Assembly (NCBI GenBank): GCA_021817755.1
Contig: JAKAGC010000344.1
Coordinates: 1 to 5,379 of the forward strand
Reading direction: 5' to 3'
Length of the DNA: 5,379 nt
Source of the DNA: Acidobacteriota bacterium
GTDB taxonomy: Bacteria; Acidobacteriota; Aminicenantia; UBA2199
Below are positions 1-5,379 of this stretch, in pieces. The translations under genes were made by a program, and so were the position numbers. Under the pieces are notes generated by a model. That model was not told the DNA's origin. It searched no databases and saw only the letters and a program-made list of their open reading frames with translations. Every line of letters begins with the position of its first letter. Position 1 is the stretch's first letter.

Positions 1-64
1 CTGAAACAACGACAATATTCTCATCTAGAGAAGTAGAAGGAATGAGATTTGCGTTATTCGACAT
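1..64 (-). CDS. gmk: Guanylate kinase, first 21 codons only
   Basis: The ATG at 62-64 overlaps the last 11 bases of yicC in a different frame and stays open to the window edge. The visible N-terminus is MSNNANLIP, then STSLDENIVVVS; ENIVVVS matches the first beta-strand leading into the guanylate kinase P-loop (usually followed by [A/G]PSGxGK), which would lie just outside the window. The next codon begins with G, consistent with Ala or Gly. A CAGG site (71-74) lies six bases upstream. Guanylate kinase phosphorylates GMP to GDP, and yicC-gmk adjacency is common across bacteria, which strengthens a call made from only 21 residues. Confidence 0.72.
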   Translation of the reverse strand, partial: MSNNANLIPSTSLDENIVVVS

Positions 65-938
65 TCTGGACCTGTTGTTTGATTTTTTCCACTTCACGGC
101 GAATGTTCAAAACAAATTTATGGACTTCCATTGAATTGGTTTTCGATGCGATTGTATGAGTTTCCCGTTGAATTTCTTGAGCGAGAAAATCACCTTCTTT
201 TCCTTTTGTATCAAGGTTGGCATCCATTATAAGTTCTTTCAGACGCCGGGTATGAGTTGAAATTCGACTAATCTCTTCATTAATACAGGATTTTTCAGCA
301 ATAATGGCAGCTTCCTGAACAATTCGGCGTTCGTCGATGTCGTACTCACTCAAGTACTTGGTGATCTTTTCCTTGAATTTTAAGAAGATTTCTTTTTCAA
401 TGCTTTCGGATTCCGATTTTATTGAGTCGAGGTTCGTTTCTATCTTGCCGATGCTTTCAAGGATATCGTTAAATATGGATTGGCCTTCTTTTTCACGGCT
501 TAGCATGAATTCATCGAATACTTTTTCAATGGAATTATTTATGAGCCGTGTATCTTCCTCTGTGTAACTATCTGCGATGTAATCGAGGTGGAAGAGCATG
601 GGAATACGCAACAACGAATCCATTGTAATGGTTATCCTGTCCTTAAACTGGTGTTTGAAATAGAGTAGTTTATCGAGGATTTCCGTAGAGAGTTTCTCAT
701 TGAAGTGGATATTGCATTTTCGTTCCGAGGAATCGAAAAGATCAAAAATGATTTCTACTTTTCCACGAGAAATACGATTTTTGATTATGTCTTTAAAATA
801 CTTCTCTGTGGTGGGATTAATACCTGTTCCTTTAAAGGAAACATCGAGGAAACGATGATTAAGAGATTTAATCACGATATTTAAAGAGAGATTCTCAAAT
901 TCAAAACGTCCTTGTGCAAAACCTGTCATACTTTTCAT
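54..938 (-). CDS. yicC: YicC/YloC-family endoribonuclease-type protein
   Basis: A 294-residue cytosolic protein of the YicC family, whose E. coli member is reported to be an endoribonuclease acting on RNA such as the sRNA RyhB. The N-terminal YicC domain opens with the hallmark SMTGFAQG (3-10), followed by SLNHRFLDV (25-33) and SRGKVEI (57-63). The C-terminal DUF1732 part carries DERRIVQEAAIIAEKSCINEE (202-222), GKEGDFLAQEIQRETHTIASK (246-266) and the terminal EKIKQQVQN helix. Length is normal and both domains are complete. The ATG is two bases after the exporter stop and lacks a clear Shine-Dalgarno site, so translation is probably coupled to the upstream gene. The gene ends inside the start of gmk, a common partner. 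The remA/DUF370 gene found between yicC and gmk in Firmicutes is absent. Confidence 0.93.
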   Translation of the reverse strand: MKSMTGFAQGRFEFENLSLNIVIKSLNHRFLDVSFKGTGINPTTEKYFKDIIKNRISRGKVEIIFDLFDSSERKCNIHFNEKLSTEILDKLLYFKHQFKDRITITMDSLLRIPMLFHLDYIADSYTEEDTRLINNSIEKVFDEFMLSREKEGQSIFNDILESIGKIETNLDSIKSESESIEKEIFLKFKEKITKYLSEYDIDERRIVQEAAIIAEKSCINEEISRISTHTRRLKELIMDANLDTKGKEGDFLAQEIQRETHTIASKTNSMEVHKFVLNIRREVEKIKQQVQNVE

Positions 939-940
939 AG

Positions 941-2740
941 CTACATTATAATATCCATTTCAGGAAATTGCAAATTATATAATGAATAATAGAGTCCGCG
1001 TTTAACGAGGAGTTCACGGTGGTTACCGGTTTCTTTTATTTCTCCGTTTTCGATTACGAGGATTTTATCTGCTTCGATGATGGTGGATAGACGATGAGCA
1101 ATAACAAAAGTAGTTCTACCTTTCATAATATCGAGCATGGCTTCCTGGATTAGTTTTTCGGATTCGGAATCCAAGGACGAAGTGGCTTCATCAAAGATTA
1201 GAATAGGAGGTTTCTTGAGGATGGCGCGTGCAATGGAAATACGCTGGCGTTGTCCGGTGGAAAGAAAAACACCACGTTCACCGGTGAGAGTGTTATATTT
1301 AAGAGGTAATTCTTCGATAAAATCAGCAGCTCTAGCAATTCGTGCGGCTTCTTTCAAATCTTCAAAGGTATGGTATTTGCTTCCATAGGCTATATTGTTT
1401 TCAATGGTATCATTAAAAATAAAAACATCCTGGGTAACCAGTCCGATTTTATCGCGAAGGCTCTTCTGAGTAACTGTTAAAATATCTTTCCCATCTATAG
1501 TTATTTGGCCTGAGTCGGGTTCATAGAATCGGATCAAAAGATTCATCATCGTTGTTTTTCCTGAACCACTGGCCCCAACTAAGGCAATCATCTGCCCAGG
1601 AGAAGCAGAAAAATTCACTTGCTTGAGAACAGAAATATCTTCGCGATAAGAAAAGTTAACATCTTTAAAAGCAACATCGCCTTTTACATTTTTTAATTCT
1701 ATCGCATTGGGGATATCGGTAATGGGATTCACAGAGGTTATAATTTCTTCCACCCGTTGGAAACCTGCTTTCCCTTGCTGGTAATCATTATGTGCCTGGG
1801 ATAGTTTTTTAATAGGATTGTACATCATAAGGATGGCCAGAAAAAAGGCTGTAAAATCTCCTGGGGTAATACTATTGTTTGCAATCCGGTGTGCTCCGAT
1901 AGAAAAAATAATAAAAGCAACAACGCCGCCAATTGCTTGCATTACGGGCGAAGCAAGAGAATAAACCATGGCAATCTTTGAATTAATACGATAGTGCTTC
2001 TGATTCATCTGCCGAAACTTTTCGATTTCGTAATCTTCCATATTATAGGCTTTAACAATCTTATTACCTGCAACTGTTTCAGCAAGAAAATTGGAAAGTT
2101 CCCCGATGGTTTCCTGCGATTGGATACCTCTTTTTTTTACTTTCCTTCCGAAGTAGACCAGGGGACCGGCTGCAATGGGAAGTATAACCATGGCCATGAT
2201 AGACATACGCCAGTCACTAATAAAAATATATGCAATCAATCCGAGAAGAGTAAGGCTCTCCCGTATATAAGAAGCGAGGGTTTCGGAAACAGCGAATCGA
2301 ATTAATTCGATATCATTGGAAATACGGGAAGTAAGATCTCCCGTAGTCGCTTTAGAAAGAAAACCGACCGATTGATGAACGAGAGCACGGTAAAGACGGT
2401 CACGAATATCTCGAACCACATATAAACCAAGAGTTTTCATATAATAAAGGGAAAGAAACGTAAAGATGGCTTCTCCCATAAACACAATTAGGATGAGGAT
2501 GGGAAAAGCTGAGGTGAGACTTCTTTCAGACAAATGAAACACATTGGTAAATAAATGCCGGATAAAATTGGGATTTTTGACTGCTACGCCGGTGCTAAGC
2601 GACATTTCATCGATAAGCGGCGCCATAATCATGGGAAGCATAGAAGTGAACAATGCTACCATGGCCATAAAAAAGAGCGCCAGGATAAAACGAAGATAGA
2701 ATGGTTTTATATACTTCAGCAAATCTTCTTCATTCGCCAT
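941..2740 (-). CDS. msbA: MsbA-like ABC exporter, fused membrane and ATPase half-transporter
   Basis: A 599-residue inner-membrane half-transporter expected to work as a homodimer, flipping lipid A-core or other lipids or drugs with ATP. The N-terminal type IV exporter membrane domain (about 1-325) has six predicted helices, near 15-40, 77-102, 155-175, 177-197, 262-284 and 295-312. The ATPase domain (about 350-590) shows A-loop Tyr365, Walker A GASGSGKT (389-396), Q-loop Q437, signature LSTGQ (493-497), Walker B ILIFDE (513-518), D-loop SSLD (521-524) and H-loop H549. All catalytic residues are present; the only deviation is Thr at the third signature position (usually LSGGQ). The ATG follows GGAAAG closely, 14 bases after pssA. 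Position beside pssA and the MsbA-like length suggest lipid export, but substrate cannot be read from sequence, so a BmrA/LmrA-type multidrug exporter is possible. Confidence 0.88.
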   Translation of the reverse strand: MANEEDLLKYIKPFYLRFILALFFMAMVALFTSMLPMIMAPLIDEMSLSTGVAVKNPNFIRHLFTNVFHLSERSLTSAFPILILIVFMGEAIFTFLSLYYMKTLGLYVVRDIRDRLYRALVHQSVGFLSKATTGDLTSRISNDIELIRFAVSETLASYIRESLTLLGLIAYIFISDWRMSIMAMVILPIAAGPLVYFGRKVKKRGIQSQETIGELSNFLAETVAGNKIVKAYNMEDYEIEKFRQMNQKHYRINSKIAMVYSLASPVMQAIGGVVAFIIFSIGAHRIANNSITPGDFTAFFLAILMMYNPIKKLSQAHNDYQQGKAGFQRVEEIITSVNPITDIPNAIELKNVKGDVAFKDVNFSYREDISVLKQVNFSASPGQMIALVGASGSGKTTMMNLLIRFYEPDSGQITIDGKDILTVTQKSLRDKIGLVTQDVFIFNDTIENNIAYGSKYHTFEDLKEAARIARAADFIEELPLKYNTLTGERGVFLSTGQRQRISIARAILKKPPILIFDEATSSLDSESEKLIQEAMLDIMKGRTTFVIAHRLSTIIEADKILVIENGEIKETGNHRELLVKRGLYYSLYNLQFPEMDIIM

Positions 2741-2754
2741 ATCTTTCCGGTGGT

Positions 2755-3558
2755 TCAGTCTGATTCCTCTCCTTTTCCGGGAACGGTTTCGGTGGGAACC
2801 GGGGTTTGTTTATTTCTGGATAATTTCCCCCAGAAAAAGAAGAAAATCGGGGAGATGATATATAATAAAGCCATCACAGGAATCGCGTGTCTCGGATAAT
2901 TAATCGCGAATGCAATCAATATAGCCAGACTCAACAATATTAAGAGATTATTCCGTGATCGGATTTTTTTCATAGTCCGGTACTTAATGGTAGATACCAT
3001 GAGTAAAGCAATCAATACGACATAGAATGAAAAAATCAACATTTCCGACTGGGTTTCCAGTGGTTTTCCCATCATAAGGACAGCGGAGCAAATGGCAAGT
3101 GCGCCCAATGGAATTGGAAGTCCTACAAATATATTGGATGGAACTGCATGGGCTTCTTTAAGAACATTAAAACGAGCCAATCGAACGACTCCGGCAGTCA
3201 AAAAGATGAATGCCAACACTTTCCCGATAGAGGGATCGGCAAATTGAAATCCCCACTTATATATCATTGCGGCTGGGACCAATCCGAATGTTACGGCATC
3301 TACCAATGAATCCAATTGAACTCCAAAATTGGATTCGGTTTTAGTTAACCGAGCAACCGTACCGTCAAATCCATCAAGGATAACACTACCACCAATCAAG
3401 AAAACTGCTGTTTCAAATTTACCTTTCATTATTTGAAGTAAGGCAAGGAAGCCAAGGAATAAACTGAAGATAGTAAAAATCGATGGCAGGAAAGATATCC
3501 GTGTGAGTTTTGCTATATTAACTTTTCGTTTGTGTTTGAATCGGTTTCTTTTTTTAAT
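2755..3558 (-). CDS. pssA: CDP-diacylglycerol-serine O-phosphatidyltransferase (phosphatidylserine synthase), probable ATT start
   Basis: Integral inner-membrane enzyme that moves the phosphatidyl group from CDP-diacylglycerol to serine, giving phosphatidylserine, the precursor of phosphatidylethanolamine. From the ATT at 3558 it has 267 residues. The CDP-alcohol phosphotransferase signature DGx2ARx8Gx3Dx3D is complete: D65, G66, A69, R70, G79, D83, D87. FGVQLDSLVDAVTFG, RLARFNV and GLPIPLGA are typical of the PssA branch rather than PgsA. A basic N-terminus (KKRNRFKHKRK) precedes helix 1 (about 27-43, IFTIFSLFLGFLALLQI); further helices follow, the last near 225-242, and then a polar tail. 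The first ATG (3429) would remove helix 1 and has no ribosome-binding site, so I prefer ATT. The ORF is closed upstream by TAA at 3595-3597. The gene ends 14 bases before the ABC exporter. No phosphatidylserine decarboxylase gene is in view. Confidence 0.88.
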   Translation of the reverse strand: MKKRNRFKHKRKVNIAKLTRISFLPSIFTIFSLFLGFLALLQIMKGKFETAVFLIGGSVILDGFDGTVARLTKTESNFGVQLDSLVDAVTFGLVPAAMIYKWGFQFADPSIGKVLAFIFLTAGVVRLARFNVLKEAHAVPSNIFVGLPIPLGALAICSAVLMMGKPLETQSEMLIFSFYVVLIALLMVSTIKYRTMKKIRSRNNLLILLSLAILIAFAINYPRHAIPVMALLYIISPIFFFFWGKLSRNKQTPVPTETVPGKGEESD

Positions 3559-3564
3559 TTCCGT

Positions 3565-3569
3565 CCTCC
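3565..3569 (-). promoter_or_regulatory. Shine-Dalgarno site that fixes the pssA start
   Basis: GGAGG on the minus strand, the strongest ribosome-binding site in the window. It is followed by six bases and then ATT at 3556-3558, in frame with PssA. No ATG, GTG or TTG lies at a usable distance in this frame. The nearby GTG at 3571-3569 is in another frame and reaches a stop after five codons. Confidence 0.65.
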
Positions 3570-3593
3570 ACGTTTTGAGTTTTGAATGGAATA

Positions 3594-3612
3594 ATTATAT
3601 GCTATATATGCT
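3594..3612 (-). promoter_or_regulatory. Possible promoter -10 box with overlapping direct repeat upstream of pssA
   Basis: The 57-base spacer between the YdcH-family gene and pssA is the longest in the window. It holds a perfect TATAAT (3594-3599), about 36 bases before the proposed pssA start. It also holds two copies of AGCATATA (3605-3612 and 3596-3603), nine bases apart, the second overlapping the -10. No convincing -35 hexamer or TGn extension is present at the right distance, and AT-rich DNA throws up TATAAT often. No terminator hairpin was seen here, so readthrough from upstream remains likely. Confidence 0.3.
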
Positions 3613-3615
3613 TGT

Positions 3616-3852
3616 TTAAGGCATACCGTTTTTCTTGAATTCCAAAATATATTGTTGCATGGAATCCTTTATTTTTAGTTTCTCTTTTTTCAGGTTTCGC
3701 TCTTCAACGATATCCATGTCGGTTTTAACATCTTTATCGTTAATTTCTTTAATCCGTAGCTCATATTCCTGGTGTTTTGTATGGAGCGATTTGAAGCTTT
3801 CATCTCGCTGCATCAATACTTCTTTAATCTCATTATCATTCATTTGATTCAT
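3616..3852 (-). CDS. YdcH-family (DUF465) small coiled-coil protein
   Basis: A 78-residue, highly charged, all-helical protein with no signal peptide or membrane segment. The pattern FKSLHTKHQEYELRIKEI (20-37), then an acidic spacer, then LKKEKLKIKDSMQQYI (54-69), is the YdcH/DUF465 arrangement: a central His-containing helix followed by a 'KKxKLxLKDxI' helix. These form a short helical hairpin or coiled coil. The molecular role of the family is unknown. The ATG shares bases with the stop of the upstream pterin-fold gene (ATGA), which suggests translational coupling. An AAGGGG site at 3862-3867, nine bases upstream, supports Met1 over Met4. Length is normal for the family. Confidence 0.82.
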   Translation of the reverse strand: MNQMNDNEIKEVLMQRDESFKSLHTKHQEYELRIKEINDKDVKTDMDIVEERNLKKEKLKIKDSMQQYILEFKKNGMP

Positions 3853-4667
3853 TGTAATACACCCCTTCGTCTAGATTCTCGATTATTTCGGCAAAAACTA
3901 AGATAAGATTGCATATTCTTATCTTTGCCGATAATTGTCAAGGTTGTGATAATTGACTCGATAATCGCACGTTCCATCACATCCAAAACGATATAATCCA
4001 ATCCCTTTTCGATTGCCAGAGAAACAAAGTTGGAGGAGATTAGCCATCGCATAGGAAGACCTTCGGATAGAATGGAGAGATTGGCGATGGTTTTTACCTG
4101 GGGAAAATCCAGTTTAAATAGTTCCAGTGTATTCAAAAAAATCCTTCCATTTTCACAATGTTGCTCGAGAGGGCGGACAATGGGATCCAATAAAATATCG
4201 TTTCGTTTCATCCCGTGGTCCAGCAGGTAATCGACGTAAAGTTGGGCGATAAGCAGCGATTTTTCGGGTGAAATATCTTCTTCATCTTTTGGATCTTTAA
4301 TGGAGGCTATCAATTTTACATTTTTGCCTTTTGAAGCTTCGAGAATGATATCGATTTTTTCCTTGGAAAACTCAATATCACCTACCACAACTTCTTTCTT
4401 CACCATTTTAATGACTTCCACAAGAGTAAAGATATTATTACTTCGTACAAGGGCTTTACTTCCGCTGCTTTCGATTATACGGATGGCTTCTTTCAGGAAA
4501 GGGAGTTCATTATTTAAGAGGGAGACAGCGTTAAGCTCGATATATTCTGCGCCGTCTTCAATTTGAGCAGTCACTTCTCGCCGGATATACTCGAAATCCA
4601 TTTTGTTCATTTTATCGAGCACTTTTTTGTTGTTTGAATTTAAAACGTTGCCGACAAGTGTAATCAT
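3849..4667 (-). CDS. Pterin-binding TIM-barrel protein (DHPS / methyl-H4folate methyltransferase-like), altered pocket
   Basis: A 272-residue stand-alone domain of the dihydropteroate synthase / methyltetrahydrofolate:corrinoid methyltransferase superfamily (pterin-binding domain). The start ATG has an AGGA site five bases upstream (4673-4676) and lies 21 bases after the dehydrogenase stop. Family landmarks in order: ITLVGNVLNS at 2-11 (cf. the 'GERIN' strand), GAEYIELNA at 39-47, LLDPIVRPL at 159-167, NLSILSEGLP at 196-205 (cf. 'GLSNVSxGLP') and GLDYIVLD at 222-229. Length matches the AcsE-type methyltransferases. Of the four pterin-contacting residues I recall from the Moorella enzyme (Asp75, Asn96, Asp160, Asn199), only the Asp of DPIV (D161) remains; the others read as R75, G96 and I199. 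The C-terminus carries a basic tail with an RRR run. No B12-binding or methionine synthase domain is attached. Folate-like methyl transfer is therefore uncertain; binding another ligand, or a non-catalytic role, is equally possible. Its stop overlaps the next start. Confidence 0.8.
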   Translation of the reverse strand: MITLVGNVLNSNNKKVLDKMNKMDFEYIRREVTAQIEDGAEYIELNAVSLLNNELPFLKEAIRIIESSGSKALVRSNNIFTLVEVIKMVKKEVVVGDIEFSKEKIDIILEASKGKNVKLIASIKDPKDEEDISPEKSLLIAQLYVDYLLDHGMKRNDILLDPIVRPLEQHCENGRIFLNTLELFKLDFPQVKTIANLSILSEGLPMRWLISSNFVSLAIEKGLDYIVLDVMERAIIESIITTLTIIGKDKNMQSYLSFCRNNRESRRRGVLQ

Positions 4668-4688
4668 GGTTTTCCTATTATAAGTATA

Positions 4689-5379
4689 TTAAGCATTAAA
4701 AAATTCTTTTAGAATTGAAATCGCTTCCACTCCGGCTCTTTCTTGTGCTTCGACAGTAGAAGCACCCAGATGGGGACTGGGGAAGACGCAGGGGTGATCG
4801 ATCAAGTGAACATTTTCGGTTGGTTCTTTTTCAAAAACATCCACAGCAAGAGCACGAATTTTATTTTTCTCCAGGGCTTTAAGCATTGCAGTTTCGTCAA
4901 CCACACCGCCTGAAGAGACGTTCACAAAGACCACACCGTTTTTCATTTTCTTAAAAGTTTCGGTTGAGATAATATTACGAGTTAAATCGGTCAACGGGAG
5001 ATGAATCGAGATAAAATCGGATTTTCTAAGAAGTTCATCGAGTGGAACTTGACGTGCATCGATATCGACATGGATATCAATGATATCATAGAACAGGACT
5101 TTCATACCCATAGCCAATTCGCGAATAGCCAGTTCTTTTCCGATTCTTCCCATACCGATAATTCCGGCAGTTTTTCCATACAATTCAATACCGCCTGTAA
5201 ACCGGTTGTTTTCCCATTTGTGTGCTTTCATGCTTGAGTAAGCAGGACCGATGTTGCGTGATACAGCAAGCATTTGGGCCATCGTGTATTCAGCTACAGT
5301 AATAGTAGTGGCAAGGGGGGTATCTTTCAGTGCAATTTTTCGTTCGGCAGCCGCTTCCCTATCAATATTGTCCCAACCT
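4689..5379 (-). CDS. serA: SerA-like D-3-phosphoglycerate dehydrogenase, 5' end outside the window
   Basis: NAD-dependent D-2-hydroxyacid dehydrogenase, most like cytosolic D-3-phosphoglycerate dehydrogenase, the first step of serine synthesis. The reading frame stays open to the window edge (first full codon at 5378), giving 229 visible residues. The Met at 5282 is internal, because the codons before it encode family-typical sequence: GWDNID, then an AEYTMAQMLA stretch. Visible residues: Rossmann motif GMGRIG at 75-80, an acidic residue after the second strand (FYD, D98) that favours NAD, the substrate-loop segment NVSSGGVVDE at 153-162, the catalytic Glu of EKEP (E185) and the catalytic His of SPHLGAST (H203). 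Oddity: the family Arg of the 'RGG' motif is Ser156. The protein ends soon after the NAD/catalytic core, with no ACT regulatory domain, so it is a short-form enzyme. Family is certain. The exact substrate is less so; another 2-hydroxyacid dehydrogenase is possible given the missing Arg. Confidence 0.9.
   Translation of the reverse strand, partial: GWDNIDREAAAERKIALKDTPLATTITVAEYTMAQMLAVSRNIGPAYSSMKAHKWENNRFTGGIELYGKTAGIIGMGRIGKELAIRELAMGMKVLFYDIIDIHVDIDARQVPLDELLRKSDFISIHLPLTDLTRNIISTETFKKMKNGVVFVNVSSGGVVDETAMLKALEKNKIRALAVDVFEKEPTENVHLIDHPCVFPSPHLGASTVEAQERAGVEAISILKEFFNA

Noticed and set aside
337..567. Plus-strand open frame inside yicC (similar ones at 1137-1388, 1994-2305, 3635-3847, 4030-4230, 4300-4566 and 5001-5237)
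   Set aside because: All are shadows of well-supported minus-strand genes, without domains or convincing start sites.
2555..2899. Plus-strand open frame across the msbA/pssA junction
   Set aside because: It is antisense to two clear genes, has a composition unlike a real protein (many Cys, His and Lys) and shows no recognisable domain.
3427..3429. ATG at 3429 as the start of PssA
   Set aside because: No ribosome-binding site precedes it, and it would delete the conserved first membrane helix encoded just upstream.
3549..3555. Run of seven T on the plus strand as a terminator tail or frameshift site
   Set aside because: No GC-rich hairpin precedes it. On the coding strand it is the AAA AAA A stretch at the PssA N-terminus. 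Changing its length would not create a usable ATG, GTG or TTG start.
5280..5282. Met at 5282 as the start of the dehydrogenase
   Set aside because: The frame continues upstream to the window edge with family-typical sequence (GWDNID, then the AEYT segment), so this Met is internal and the gene is cut by the window.
1..5379. Mobile element, CRISPR array, toxin-antitoxin pair or defence system
   Set aside because: No transposase, integrase, inverted-repeat ends, spaced repeats or nuclease/toxin motifs were seen; all genes are housekeeping-like and co-oriented.

Overview
The window comes from an AT-rich bacterial chromosome (about 40% G+C by eye). It looks like one gene train with every gene on the minus strand, read from position 5379 down to 1. 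Gaps are 2 to 57 bases or genes overlap, and no rRNA, tRNA, mobile element, CRISPR array or long gene-free stretch is visible. A Gram-negative (diderm) host is likely because an MsbA-type ABC exporter sits beside a phosphatidylserine synthase, and because YicC, YdcH-family and SerA proteins occur together. I cannot name the phylum from the sequence.

In transcription order the layout is: (1) a 5'-truncated SerA-like D-2-hydroxyacid dehydrogenase (4689-5379); (2) a stand-alone pterin-binding TIM-barrel protein of the dihydropteroate synthase / methyltetrahydrofolate methyltransferase superfamily (3849-4667); (3) a 78-residue YdcH/DUF465 coiled-coil protein, joined to gene 2 by an ATGA overlap (3616-3852); (4) a 57-base spacer with a possible promoter; (5) a CDP-diacylglycerol-serine O-phosphatidyltransferase, PssA, whose best start is an unusual ATT at 3558; (6) an MsbA-like ABC exporter (941-2740); (7) the YicC endoribonuclease-family protein (54-938); and (8) the first 21 codons of guanylate kinase gmk (1-64), which starts inside yicC.

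The genes suggest a route from serine to membrane lipid: serine synthesis (SerA), a one-carbon/folate-type protein, serine transfer onto CDP-diacylglycerol (PssA), and lipid export (MsbA). The yicC-gmk pair is a widespread conserved neighbourhood. The functional link between the groups is inference.

Three observations stand out. The SerA-like enzyme has Ser where the family's substrate-binding Arg should be. The adjacent pterin-fold protein appears to have lost three of the four pterin-contacting residues known from AcsE-type methyltransferases. And pssA has no ATG, GTG or TTG that would include its conserved first membrane helix, but does have a strong Shine-Dalgarno site six bases before an in-frame ATT. 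I see no clearly new multi-gene system; the two altered neighbouring enzymes are the best candidates for undescribed biochemistry.
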